DNA of 64,000 bases from Lepisosteus oculatus (GCF_040954835.1 NC_090698.1:50726284-50790283); one strand, 5' to 3'. Shown: positions 45,515-58,749, counted from the stretch's first letter. Notes: generated by a model from the letters alone, not told the origin. Numbers and translations are program-made.

Positions 45515-46904
45515 AGTCTACCAGTTTCATGGTACCCTGGTCAAAGTCACCAACGATCTCCTAATAGCTTCTGATTCTGGTTCTCTTTCCATACTCATCC
45601 TTCTTGATCTCAGTGCTGCCTTTGACACTGTTGACCATAACATCTTACTTTCTTGTCTCGAGACTGTGTTTGGAGTCTCTGACACTGCCCTCAAATGGTT
45701 TAAATCTTACCTCACTGATCGCTGTCACTTTGTCTCTCTCAATGGGTACAGGTCTGAAATTGGTCTTGTCAAGTCTGGTGTCCCCCAGGGCTCATGCTCT
45801 TCAGCTCTTCAGCATTTATGTGTTCCCACTTGGTCAGCTTTTAAGATCACATGGCCTCAGCTTTAATTTTTACGCTGACGATACTCAAATATAAATCCAT
45901 ACCAAACCCGACACTGATGTGGCTGTCTCTATTCTATCTAATTGCATCTCTGACATAAAAAATTGGATGACTCAAAACTTCCTTCATCTTAACTGTGACA
46001 AGACTGAAGTCATGCTTATTGGTACCCCCCATCAACTTCGTAAAGCCAGCCCTGTAACCCTATCTGTAGATGGCTCTGTATTTGAGCTTCAATCAAAATT
46101 GAAAAACCTTGGGGTTATATTCGATTCTGGCTTAACATTCGACCCACATGTACAGCATACTGTCAAAACATCTTTTTTTCACCTTAGAAATATCGGAAGA
46201 CTATGCCCTATGCTATCATTAACTGTGGCTGAAAAGCTGAACAACATATTTGTATTCTCTCGAATTTACTACTGCAATGCTCTACTCCCTGGGGTATCTA
46301 AATCTACTCTGAACAAACTGCAGTATGTCCAAAATTCAGCAGCCAGAATCCTGACCAGGTCTAGTGCAAGTGTTCACATTACTCCAATCCTGGAGTCCTT
46401 GCACTGGCTTCCGGTCAAATTCCACGTAGACTTTAAAATCCTCATGCTCACCTATAAGGCTTTACATGGCTTGGCACCTCAATACCTGTCTGAACTTTTA
46501 TCGCCCTACCCCCCACCTCACAACCTCCGCTCTTCAAATTCTGCCCTCCTTACTGTCCCCCAAGCCCGTCTACATTGTATGGGCAACAGGGCCTTCTCCT
46601 GCCATGCCCCCAAGCTCTGGAACTCTTTGCCCAAGGATATCCGAGAGTCACCTTCTCTAAACTCCTTCAAATCCAGACTCAAAACCTTCTTCTTCAGAAA
46701 AGCCTTTACTTAACTGGTTCCATTCTTCACCCCTCTGCTCTTCTTAGTACCACCTTCCACGGTCTCCTCTATTGTCATTGTTGTAATTGTAATTGTGTCT
46801 TATCTTGTGAAATCTTCTTATTTATTGTTATTGTCATCCTGTAAAGCGCTTTGAGAAGCCACCTTTAAAGGCGCTATATAAAATAAAGTTTATTATTATT
46901 ATTA
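45515..46904 (+). pseudogene. L2-type LINE, 5' truncated, RT region to 3' tail
   Basis: Reverse-transcriptase landmarks are in order: VTNDLLIASDSGSLSILILL, DLSAAFDTVDHNILL (motif A), KSGVPQGS, FYADDTQI (catalytic ADD), LHLNCDKTEVMLIG, then the C-terminal block ILESLHWLPVKF and RAFSCHAPKLWNSLPKD. A frameshift follows GVPQGS, and a stop codon follows DDTQI where a Tyr codon is expected. The 3' end GTAAAGCGCTTTGAGAAG...GGCGCTATATAAAATAAAG plus (ATT)n is the classic L2 tail. It can no longer make active protein. Confidence 0.9.
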
Positions 46905-47129
46905 TAACCGGGGGCTTCAGATCGCTACAATACAGCGATTTTTTCTATTTTTGTCGAAACTTTCCTTGCATTAATGTGATGACTTCAGTAGATCTGTCTC
47001 GTTTCTACTTCACGCTCAACTAAAATTTTATAAGAAATATAATTTTGTGCTATACATAAATCACCGAATAGTTATTTATTTAATGAAAAGGAGGGAAATA
47101 TAAGTTTAACTAAATAGATATACCTATTT

Positions 47130-47512
47130 GTTTGAGTAGTACAATATTACAGCAAGGGGGTGTCGGCGAAGACGCAGATGGAAATTCAGGTTCTTTTCAC
47201 AATGGAAACCGCCCTTTATTGGCGGCACAATAGCTATCACAGTGTAATTCATCTGTAACACACTAGTGTCACTTGAGGTACAGGTACATTGGTATAGGGT
47301 GCTTAAGTGGGTACAGGTATAAAAGTGTGTAAACCGGGGATAACTATTTATATGACAACCCAACAGCCCACAACAATGTGTAATCACACCAGATGGTCAA
47401 CCCGTGCTGCCTAGTAACCCTCAGTTCGCCCTTTGGCTCCTCCTCCCATCCTGCCCCTCGCCGCGCCTTTCAGCCAGGCGCTCATCGGCCGCAACGCCAG
47501 GCGAGGTCTGAA
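47130..47512. repeat. GC-richer, CpG-dense block of unknown origin
   Basis: From about 47400 it has some ten CpGs in 120 bases (for example CCTCGCCGCGCC, CATCGGCCGCAACGCC) in otherwise CpG-poor DNA. A TATAAAAG lies just before it at about 47318. No reading frame or family is recognised. It may be a repeat or a small promoter. Confidence 0.35.
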
Positions 47513-50464
47513 AAATTTCTTTGGATGTAAAACATATAACCATAGAAAAACCTCGAGAAAGAGCCTAATGTAATACTTTTAGGTGTTACACTCTTATGGT
47601 AGGAAAAATGTTTCAAACTATACATTACTGGCATACAGAAATATTCCAGGAACAAATGCATTAAGCATTGTGTGAGTCCTGCACAACCAAATGTATCTGT
47701 CTGTGAAGACCAAGCTCTTTACTCTCAGTTATCAATATCTGTTTAAATGTGTCGAAAGCCAAAAGCTTATGAGTGTTTAAATACATTTCTTAGAAATGAG
47801 TTTCATTTTTAAGAAATGTATTTGATATAGCTACTCTGTGCTGTGGCAATGGCAGAACTTGGTGCTGAGTGGAGATTGAAGGCAACTGTTAAGAAAAACT
47901 GGTGTGGTCAGCTTGTGTTGCAGCTCTAGTTTCAACTTTTCAGATTATGGATTGGATGGCTTCACCACCCTCTTGAAATTTCAGTATCATGTGTTCAACT
48001 TAGACACCAATGGAGCCAGCAAATCATTTTTACTCATTCATAATTTCAGTTCAATTGCACTCATTCAAATTGGCAGTCTAGAGAAATTATCTAAAAAAGT
48101 GTTGCCTAGTACAGTATGTGTTGGTTTTATAATATAAATTAATACAGTAGCAAATTATTTGCAACAGAAATAGAATGTTTTCAAATCTAGATAATTTGAG
48201 GTAGGACATGTACAGTATATTGAAATTTGCCTTGCTATGAAGTTTACTTGATTATGAAGCCTGACAGTTCGCAATATGAAATATTTTACTTTCAGACACA
48301 TACCAAACTTGAGCTCCATCCTGACACCATTCCTACCGTTTATGCATATAAAAATCAACCAATGAAAAGAGAAGGCTGTGATGAGTATGGAAATATCTAC
48401 ATGATTTAACTGATCTTTTTTATCGTAATTTTGTTTGAGAGATAAGTTAAGACGTGCATTAAATATTGTGCAAAACCATTAAATAGGGATTTAAGATTAA
48501 GAGCAATATTTCTATTGGATTAAAAGAGATGTATTCACAAGACTGTTTGTTTTCAATGTAATAGGCTCATTTTACATAACTGGATGTTTTGTTGCCTCGT
48601 TCTTAATCATAATTACATTCTTCTGCATTGAAAGGTTTCTCTCTTGGTGTGAGACATTAGCTACAGTATGTCAAAATGCCCAGTCTACTGTTCATTTATA
48701 AAACTTTTTATTTTTGTGCTGTTCCTGTTTAATTCTTTATTTTTTAATCCTTTCAAGGATTTATAGGTATTCTTGATAGTCCACAGAATAACTGAAACAT
48801 CAAAGAATCTTCCTAGAGAGCTGAGGCAAAAGTTTTCTTTATGTCTTGGACCTGTCCCAGTACCAATGTCAAAAGACAACAGGTGTAAAGAGATACCTTT
48901 ATCCAAGAACTTAGATGCTGCTTACATACGGAAATGTGTCTGTTTCATGTCATGTCATGTTTACTATGAAAGTTCAAAATGTCTCTTTAGAATTCTAAAT
49001 ATGTATCCTTAAAATTCAAAATATAAGCTTATCTTTCTTGAAGAGGGTCCCAGTCACACAGCTGATTAATTTGTCTTTTTGCCAGGTTTGAATAAGAACT
49101 GAGAACATGAGAGAACCAGTAATCATTGCTGGTGATGGGTTTTCGCTGAGCTTCCTCATTAGTTGGTCATCCTTGGATTATTGACAGGTGATCTCCAGTT
49201 AGGGCTATCCCACCACCCCCCCACCCCCGCCCCCCTTGGGGGAGCAAACAACTTTTTCCATTACTGGAAGTGTCAAATAGGCCTATTTTACAATATCCTG
49301 ACTTATGTTACAAGTTGTTATTAGAGAGTTCCATGTCAGATACATTCCTTAAGGCTGCAGTCATCATAGCTAGGCTGTGCCAGAGTTATCTATTCAAGGC
49401 AACAGATAGATTATTGGAAGTCTTTCTTAACACTTAATTCTTAGTAAAATACCAAGTCTTGCTGCTGCACCAGGCTTAACAATATTTAGCATTAATAGGC
49501 ATAGCAAGTGATTTTATTAGATTAATTTAATGTGTTCCCTGTAGATATGTAGAAGCCAAAATGGTTTTATATTGTGAATGTCCAATATGATTTCTGCTTC
49601 TCTCTGAAAAGTTTTATTGGTGTTAGAACTTTCTGATAATTTTTTGGGGAGATCTAAAATACAACATTTGCTCAAATATCCATTTAATCTTTCCATCTTG
49701 AATTTATGAATATCCTTGTATTACATTGTAACACTTGTATTATGTTGACGTAAGATTACGTAACATTACAGCTAGCTGTAGACAATTTCATCGTCAGTCT
49801 GCAATGAAAATTTGTGTGGGGAATATGTTCTATAGTTAAACACAAGGCTCAGCTGAAGGAGTAGTTGAGTGTACGTGAGCAGGGAAGCATTGCACAACAC
49901 GATCACATGTGATCCAGATGCCACACCCAGATGACTCTGATAGCCAGTAGCTGCATTTCTGACCCTACAGAAAAAGCTTGAGGATGGACAAAATGTAAAA
50001 CTGAATTTTCTACAGCAAGAGAATCCCATTTCTTAAGATCTGACATTTTCTAAAAATCTTGGGACCCAGTGAAGCACTGTTTTGTGCTAAAAATGTGAAT
50101 AGAGAAATTGAATTTTGCATGGACCACAACATATGTTACAGTGTAGCAGTTGATACAGTGGAAGACCAAGATAGTGATATTTTTCATAGCTTTACCCTTA
50201 CATTCTTGGTGACACAGGGCTGAAAAAATGGCTGCAGTATTTCAAGCAAGAACTACAAGATGTTCTTAGCCAAAGCACTGCAGAAACAAAACACCCAGAG
50301 AGGGATGCTAAACAGGGCAGGGGAGTCTGCGAGCATACTATAGGTGTGAGAGTGTGAGCAATATAATATTGCTCTGGCTAGAAAAGAAAATCTTGAGTCA
50401 GAGAAGGGCCCCACAGGGAATGATTGAAGGGGATCACCTGGCCTGAAGTAGAAATGAACTTGAA

Positions 50465-50800
50465 TTGCTGTCTTGGGAAAACTCTCAAGTTGGGGGCCCA
50501 ACAAAGGAAGAAACAGTGAACCTGCCAGGTCTAACCAGATTACAAAAACAGGAAAAGACAGACGTTCACACAACTGTGGAAGAGAAGGGGAATTGGTTGC
50601 CTGACCAGCCTCTTACTGAGCAGAAGAAAAAGAAGAAGGGTGGCGACTTCACTTGGAAAAGGGTGCAACCTCCCGAGTGTCCAGAAAGGGGAGCATTAGC
50701 AGAACCAAGGAACAGGAGAAAGTTACTGCCTCCTAAATCACTGGAGCACCAGAAGAAAGGATTTCTGCCTCCAGGGCTCCAAGACCTGGTGATACAGTAA
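50465..50800 (+). other. unrecognised open frame, 111 codons
   Basis: The frame is Lys/Pro-rich (KKKKKGGDFTWKRVQPPE) and ends at a TAA inside a good splice-donor match (ACA|GTAAGT). I recognise no domain. It could be a chance frame, a retroelement piece, or an exon of an unknown gene. Confidence 0.2.
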
Positions 50801-53800
50801 GTACTTGACCTAGGTAGAAGGTCAGACATTTGGCAGGGATCTTTCACAAGCTTAAACAAACAATTATTTTCAAATTGTTTAGAAAGACTGCATGTCCCTG
50901 AGTCCATGATATCTACAGTCTAAAGCTCCCCTCACTTGTAACCTCAGATATGGACTAACCTTAGTGTGATTCTTAATTTGTAATCACAAGGTGCCAGAGC
51001 TGAATGTGAATGGGAGAAGGCAGATGTACAGTATGAGGAACGAAGGAGGTACTGGAGCACTTAACAGAGGTACACATGTAACAAACTATCAATATATTTT
51101 CAAGCCACATCTTTTTGGAGCAGCCATTCACCTCTTACTGTTTCTTTGGCTTGTTTTCTCATCTTCCACAGATATCTCCAATGGCTAGGAATGATCGGCA
51201 CCTGTTTTCATAACTGGTTTACCATAACTGATTTCTATGGCGTTCTCAGTGACCAGGTTTGCCTTAGCAACAGACTTGGTGGATAGTTGTAGAAGACACT
51301 CTAAACCATCTCCCAAACTGACCTGGGGCTCTTCAAATTTCAGACTTCACAGTACTTAACAGAGCCATGAACCTGGAGGCCTAAATGAGACTTCATTGCT
51401 TACGGGCCTGTATTGGCTAAATTGGACAGAATGCTAAATGGCTATTTCATAATCCATATTGGTATAACTAGTAGACTGTGCCTCCAGCATCCAATATTTA
51501 CCCAAAAGATCTGCAAGGATAAGACTGAATTTTGCTAATGTAAATTCACTGTTTATGTCCAAGGCATGTTTCCTAGGCATTTATTTAAATCATTGTCTGA
51601 TTAGTATCACATCACATCATCACATTAATGTGAATTTGCAACAGAGTATGTAGTATACTACCTGTCATGAAATAAACTTCTGCAAAAAGAAGCTTCTTTT
51701 TTTTTCTTAGGCTTCTATAAAACACAACATGAAGCAGAATTTTGCACAACTAGGGATAATTATGATAAGGACTCCAGAATAGAAGCTTGTATTGTACGTT
51801 TAAATTCCAAATGAGACAGTAAATGCCCTGCTATATAAATGGGTCTCCAGGTCATCACTGTAATAGATTTAAGTTATCTTAAATTTAACTTACCTGGTGG
51901 AATAAAAAATAAAATAACTTGGCATATTCCTGTTTTTAATAACAATAATAATTAATTATTTTTGCCAAATTAAAATAAGTAGACATCTAAAAACATTGAA
52001 AAACACAAATGTCCATATCTAGTAGTTTGGCCTTGTGAATCACGTGGCTCCTACATTATCAGCATTTGTTTAAATCCTCAATGGTATTGTCATATCAAAA
52101 TCAAGGCCTTTCTTCAGATCGATAAGAGTTTTGGTAACAGAAAATCTGCATCAGTGCTATAGTAAGAGCGCACGTGAATTTATTTTCTTTCTGAATCAAA
52201 ACCTGTCTCAAGTTTTATCATCCGTTCAAGATGATGTTTCAGGAATAACACACAGCTCAGTCAACAATATAGTATGAAAATAGTATGAAGTGTGATTGGG
52301 ATGAACAATGTGGAGTGTTTTGTCTCTGGCACGGGCACATAAAATTCTCATCTAATATTCTGCTCAATATTGAAGATATTGAGAATATCGCCAAAACCTT
52401 AAGTTTGGGTTTAAAATATAAGACTTGTTTTCAAGTGTTTTCCGATAAGAAGAAGCCACGAATGCATCACCTGTGGTTGAATTAAAACCTTTTCATTTTT
52501 TGCATAACATTTTGCGGAAATATTCAACTGCTTCAAGAACCTTCTTAACTGCTCAGAAAATATTGTCCAGTCAGGTTTCAGTAACTCATGTTTTAGTTAC
52601 TAAATTTAATGACAAAGAAGTGTTGAAAATAAGTCTTCTGCAAAATCTATATCTATTATGGTATTATATGACTACACATAAATGATGTTACTCTTTACAT
52701 TGTTCTATGACAACCTGACAAGCCTATACTAAAGTGTCGTTTAGTGAACCTGGGGCTTTTAGCACCGCTTTTCAGTCCGCTCAGTCAAAATAAAAAAGCC
52801 TATGGTCTAAAAGTGTCCATAGTGGTGTTGGAGGTTGAGGCTTAATTGCCTTAAGCTCCCTCTGCAGGTACCAGAATGTCAGCAAGCAAAAATACTGTTT
52901 TATTTAATTGAAAGAATCAGTGATGTAACAGCATAAATGACAATGAGATGTTTACATTCAAGTTAATGTAACACAAGCAACAACAGAAACAAAATAATGA
53001 CACTTAATGTGCTACCATTTAAATCTCATTAACCTCAAGAAGAAGGATAATTTATTTTTCAGGCAGATACTGTAGGTTCCAAACAACAGAGCTTGTTTTG
53101 AAAAGCACTGCAGTTGTACATGAATCAGGGGAGATTCCCCCTGAACTGGTTGGATTTTAAGATAAAGATACAGCTCCAATAACTGTATATCATTTTGTAT
53201 CTGTACAAGGCCTTAAATTGTTAAAGCTTGTTTCCAAATAAAATTATATCACAGGAGAAACAAAAACAAACAACATGTTAATGTAGTGTTTGCTACAGAG
53301 GGGATGTGTCTCTTAGTTGGTCGTTGATTTCTCAGGGGAAAGCTGACATAGATGCTACAGTACATGCTCTTTAATGGGAAATGAAAATATCCCTTGACGC
53401 CAAAAACGTTTTTCAAGAGGTTTGCTCTTACAGAAAAATACCATGAAGAGGACAATACTGTCTATGTCATGTACTATTACACAAACAATTTGCAATTAAT
53501 CTTTTACTTTGGCCCTGGCAAGATACTATTAGTATTGAAGAGTCTAGAAATCACTTATTGATTGCTCCACACCAACATTCCCAGCTACCTGTTAAAGAGT
53601 ATGATGCCTTGACTTCTGTGTAAGACGATAAGCCCAGGAGATGTATCCCACATGTTTACCTTTTATTATTAATGGTACGTAACAGAGGAAGTATAAATCA
53701 CAGTCAGCAATATATATGGAACAAGATAGTGCCAGGCAAAGAATCTGGAAGGTTACCACCCTATAGTTTTTGTAAGGCCCAGAACAAGAGATGTTCCAAG

Positions 53801-55459
53801 TGGCATTATTACATGCTGTTTTAAAAAAATGTGTATATGGACAGGGATGCCTGACCTGGAGAAGATCACAGCCTTCTTCCTTGTAATTCCAGACAATAAA
53901 ACCATGCATGCAAAATCTCCAGTAAATTATAATTTGTATTGTAGATGAAACAGGATATGCTGGCTGGTATAAAGATACAGTATACTGTACTACAGTACTG
54001 TATATGCTGTTTCCTGGGCCTCCAGATGGCACTGCTGAGAAAGTTCCATAATCAAAGTAAACTGTAGGAGCATTCACTTCACAGAAGATCCTGGTGCAAA
54101 ACTTGTTTGGTAAGTTTATTCTAAGATGGTAAAGATATAGGTGATGTTTGCAGGGACAAAGATCACAAGCCTTCAATCTTGTATGGCTTAAACACACGTG
54201 CTTAGAGAATAGGAGTGCAGTTCTCCTTTGTACATATATTAATCATATATAATTTAAAGAGATGTCAGATATTTTCAGAGAGGCATGTGAAAATAGCCTG
54301 GAAATCATTTCTAAGAACAACGATTTTTAACAAGACAGTCCCCCAACATCAATTTTTGTATAAATAATTGTGTGGCATACTTAATATGTTGGATCCAGCC
54401 AAAACAAAAATATAATCCATAGAATGGGGTAGAACAGCGGAATGTGAGAAAATAATGATTCATTTACCCTTTCTTAGCAAATCCATAAGGAATCACACAC
54501 TTTGTAAAAACTGCAATGTCTACAACTCTGCTGGCTTAGTGGAAATAAAATTCAATCACTAATTTTACAATGACACCTTGTAAGTACACTGATTTGGCTC
54601 AATACAGACACTCAAAGCCACAGCCAAAACAGTTTTTCTTTTCTTCCCTTTTCAGCATGGAATAAACCTTTACTTGTTCCTTAATTGTATCTGTATTTTT
54701 ACTTATAGTAAAAGTATTGATACTCATCTGAGTCTAGAAGTTCACACCTGTGGCATCATTGAAATCCTTTTTGATTTATATTACTTATCAGTTGCCCCAG
54801 TAAAAGACTTGTGTACTGAACATGAATTGTGTCACTCCAATGTCAGCAGCCCATAATGCCAAATCAAGATAATCTGTAGCTTCTCTCCATAAATCTGAGG
54901 CTTTGTCTGAGCACACTTCTAATTACAACAGAATAAAATAATAATCATGAACAAAAATAGAGAGATTGCCATGAATGATGCTCTCTGAAAAAAATATCTA
55001 CAGTACCTCCTGCCTTGACAAGGGAGATTTTTTTTTAAATGTATGATACATAGTGATATATCACCTAGATCCCCCCTCCTTTCTTCCCTTTCTTACATAG
55101 CCGGTCTATCCCACCCTATTGTACAGTAAGTCCATTAATTGCTTACCTCTATGAATGAGGAATTTGCTAGTAGTAGTGTACTTTCTGAGATATGCTGTGC
55201 AGTATTAGTTCTCGCCTCTTTTTAGCTTCAGAATTTCCCAGTGGACACTACTGAACTTGTTTTATTCTGAACATATACACCCGTACCTCTCTTTACGAAT
55301 GTAAATTGTTCCTAGAAATCCTTTTGTATAGCACAAATTCATTTAAAAAAACCTGTCTCCATTATTTCTCATGAGGAAAAATTACAATCCTCAAAAATGT
55401 CACCCCTACTTTTATGTTTTTCACCAAAAATTAAAAAAGAAACAATAATAACTAACATT

Positions 55460-55460
<1 letters not shown>

Positions 55461-55519
<59 letters not shown>

Positions 55520-55575
55520 TGCTTACACTTATATAGCGCTTTTCTGGACACTCCACTCAAAGCACTCACGTGTAC
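55461..55575 (-). mobile_element. L2/SINE 3' tail with (AAT)n microsatellite
   Basis: About 59 bases of AAT repeats (55461-55519) are followed by GCTTACACTTATATAGCGCT and TTTCTGGACACTCCACTCAA, the reverse complement of an L2-type 3' tail. Only the end of the element was inserted. Confidence 0.75.
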
Positions 55576-56782
55576 TAGATAGTTGAATGTGATGCGAGCA
55601 CTCGATATGAAACGATTTGTATGATGCCTTCCTCTTTACTCTCTATATTTGGCAGAGGCTATGAACTTTTTCTTTCTATCGCCTGTATCGCTTCTTCATG
55701 GTTTCATAGTTGGCTTTCATTATTCGAAATGTGGGTAACAATTCACATGCTTCGGGGTGTACAGTACATGCCATGTCTCTAATAGACCCTAATCCCAATA
55801 GGGAATGGGTTGAGAATACTTTAATCTCACCAAGGGGACACACGCACTGTGAAGTGTCATCTCTGTCTGTGCTATAGCTGTTTGGAGAATCACTTTTTTT
55901 TCTATTTCAAAGGAATCTAGCTGAGCTCCATACCCCCTCCCCAACATATGACATACTTGCTGCACTGGCTGTTGTAGGATGTGGATACAACATATGTGAA
56001 TATGTGTGAGTATATACAGTACATGTAAGAACTAGATGGTTAAGGGAATAAGAGGGTATATTATAACTTATGCTTCAGCTAGCTCTCTGCAGCCCCCTTG
56101 ACCTTGGCACATGACACTTGCTCTACTGAGTCTGGTACACTTTGGGAAGGTTGTTTAGATCCACGCAAAGGAGGCTGAGCTTAAAAAAAGTTCAGACAGT
56201 TAAGAAGACACTCACACAGCAGTCATGGCCAATCCTTCCTCACCAGAAGCAGCCAAGACAGGAGGCTCTCTCTTACTACTCTAAGCTAGAGCTTTAGAAA
56301 CTCGAAATCTAGTGAACATCACAGGCTCACAACATATTACTATATCCAATACATAACAACAGTCTAATATGGTGAGTTCCTATACTCACCCAGGGAAGTA
56401 AAATGCCATGACAAGGCAGTCTCTAGACAGCACCAGTGACACTGTTCAGCTGTTGTTAAGAAAAAAGTATCCTCCTTCCTCCAGGTTCCATGTGGGCACA
56501 CGCCACTAGAGCCCTGTTCAACTCCTTGACTCTTTTCCAAGGGACTCTTCTAGCAGACTTTTTCAGTGCAACTATGTGGTCCTTTTCACCTACGTTAGCA
56601 AATTCTCCAAACCATAATGTGTTGACTGTCATATTCCAACTTCTCGTTCTTTTCTCAATAGTGGATAAACAAGAAGATGATGGTCTATCTTCGTACCCTT
56701 GGTTCACTGAAAATAAATGCAATCATAAGCCTTTTTCCTGTCCAGACAGTCAGCTCATGGGTAAACAAACAGGCACAGAACA

Positions 56783-57285
56783 GTAGCTATATCACCCTGC
56801 ATCTCACAACTGGTGACCCACTGAAGCTAAGCAGATGTGAGCCAGGCTAGTACCTGGATGGGAGACCTCCGAGGCAAGCTAAGGTTGATACTGGAATATG
56901 TGTTAATGAGACCAGTAGGGCATGCTCACTCTGCAGTCTTTGTGGCCCTAATGGCCCTGTATAGTGATGGGGACACTGTCCTGTAAAAAGGCACTGTATT
57001 TCAGATGAGACAGCCAAGGTTGTGAGTCTCTGTGGTCATTAAAAATTCAAAGGTGTTTCTGGAAAAGAGTAAGGGTGTAACCTTGGCATCCGTGGCAAAT
57101 CTCCCCCTTTCCATTATGAATCATGCCCTTATAACCCCAATCTATCAATTGGCTTCATCGCTCTGTTCTCCTCCCCACTGATAGCTGATGTGCGGTGAGT
57201 GTCCTAGCTATGACTGCTGCTGCATCATACAGGTGGAGCTTCACATTGGTGGTGGTGGAGGGGAGTCCCCATTACCCATTACCAT
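56783..57285 (+). mobile_element. 5S-rRNA-derived SINE with intact promoter head
   Basis: The head follows 5S rRNA: TATATCACCCTG, GAAGCTAAGCAGATG, GCTAGTACCTGGATGGGAGA. The body then shares the text of the copy at 63547-64000 and reaches GTGGAGGGGAGTCCCC. An unrelated repeat (57290 onward) replaces its tail. Confidence 0.88.
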
Positions 57286-58012
57286 TACCCATAAAACACA
57301 ATGTTTCGGCTATAGAACCTTCTTCAGGTCTGAGAAAGACAGGGCAGTAAGAAAATATAATGTTGCATAGGAGAACAAAAGTTGGGAGAGAGGAGGAGTA
57401 GGAAGCAGGAGCAGGGGACAGACAGAGTGGCCAATCAGGTACTGTAGTATGAAGTCAGGATAGGTGAAGAGAGGTTTGAAATGAAACCTACAATGAATAG
57501 AGAACATTTAGAAGACAATTAGTCTGTCATTGAGAGAAGGGGAAAGGTGTGATCCTAGGATAATTTTAGTTTCTATAGTCTTTCTGATGTTGGAGTTAGG
57601 AAAACCAGCTTTGAGAACACAGATGAAGAGATTAGTTTGGATTAGTCCGAGTCTCCTTCCTGTTTCCCCAATTTAAATGGCTGGGCATTTACTGTAAGAG
57701 ATACAGTAAAATAAGGGTGGTACAAGATGTCATCTGAGTGTGGTGTTAGATATGTACTTGCTACAGCGAGCTCTGTTGCAAGGGAAAGTGCCTAGTGTGG
57801 TTGGTTGCTGGGGTGGCCAAGGGAGCTGTGAACAAGGAGGTTACGTAGATTAGGTGGTCGGAGATATGAGATGATGGGGTAATCAGATAAAAGGACCCCA
57901 GTGGAGGGATCATCCTGTATAATGGAAAAGTTGTTGTTTATAGTCCTTGGGATAGAATGTGTGTTGGAGTATTGGGTTATTATGGTCCCACTAACACCTC
58001 TTCCAGCAGAAT
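57286..58012. repeat. unclassified repeat-like segment beside the SINE
   Basis: It starts with AACACAATGTTTCGGCTATA, a phrase I associate with an interspersed fish repeat, and contains polypurine stretches. Its right end (57989-58012) holds CACTAACACCTCTTCCAGCA, a reverse-complement scrap of the 5S-derived SINE. Confidence 0.4.
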
Positions 58013-58013
58013 T

Positions 58014-58014
<1 letters not shown>

Positions 58015-58061
<47 letters not shown>
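58015..58061 (+). repeat. (ATT)n microsatellite
   Basis: A perfect run of about 15 TAT/ATT units. Confidence 0.95.
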
Positions 58062-58062
<1 letters not shown>

Positions 58063-58260
58063 AGCAGTATAGGACCTTTTCCCATCGGTGATAACTGTTT
58101 TCCTTTTCGGTAATCAAATGTTATAAAGACAGCCCATCATTTTGGAAACAGGTCTCCTCTTATTCCCTGTTCCCATTGTAATACTGTAGCACAATGGTGA
58201 CTAGTCTAGGTCTATCACAGCAGCAGAGATAGATCTCTCACTGTTTTGTGAACCCCTGCA

Positions 58261-58708
58261 TGTCACGATCGCTACTCTTCCTCTCCAGCCCTTCCTTGTT
58301 CTGCCCCATTACCCGCACCTGTTCCTTATTCCAGCCCCTCTTTAGTTCCCCTTAAAAGCCAGACACAGACGTCATTCGAGGCTTTTCATTGAATTCTGTT
58401 TCGTGAGGTCCTGCTGTGTCTGGCTCCGTTATGGTTTTAACTTTCTGTTCCTGATCCCCCCCGCCGGTCCCGACCAGGTTCCTGGTTTTTAATCCCCTGG
58501 ATGGATTGCCTAGCCATGGACTTATGCTTCTGTTTTGGTTTCCCATTTGGACTTCGTCTTGGATTGTTCACCCCGGACTCACTTCCCCTGGACACCTGCA
58601 CACCATGGACACGCCCCCCTGTCTCCATACCCGACTTTTTCCCCAGTGTTTCCTCACAAATCCGGATTGTGTTGTCTGCATAGGGCCCGGAAAGAACTGT
58701 TCATGATA
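58261..58708 (+). mobile_element. solo LTR, 448 bp, with perfect 5-base target duplication
   Basis: The block starts TGTCACGATC and ends TTCATGATA (TG...TA, probably a mutated CA). It is flanked by CTGCA at 58256-58260 and again at 58709-58713. It is C/T-rich and has a TTAAAAG TATA-like site at about 58350. No internal retroelement DNA, PBS or second LTR is present, so recombination probably removed the interior. Confidence 0.75.
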
Positions 58709-58749
58709 CTGCATTCAATCTTCTGCTGTCAATAGCTCCAGGCCTGTCT

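Noticed and set aside
48227-48409. 60-codon frame with protein-like composition
   Set aside because: Too short, no recognised family and no convincing splice sites around it.
55461-55519. Poly-asparagine coding repeat in a 61-codon frame
   Set aside because: The (AAT)n run is a microsatellite attached to an L2/SINE tail, not a coding repeat.
56456-56786. Overlapping 88- and 98-codon frames on both strands
   Set aside because: Neither shows a known domain. The overlap on opposite strands next to a SINE looks like chance or repeat-derived sequence.
56783-56900. A functional 5S rRNA gene
   Set aside because: The 5S-like part is diverged and runs directly into a SINE body that recurs elsewhere in the window.
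58352-58735. Several 60-66-codon frames on both strands
   Set aside because: All lie in or on the edge of the solo LTR; its C/T-rich composition lowers stop frequency.
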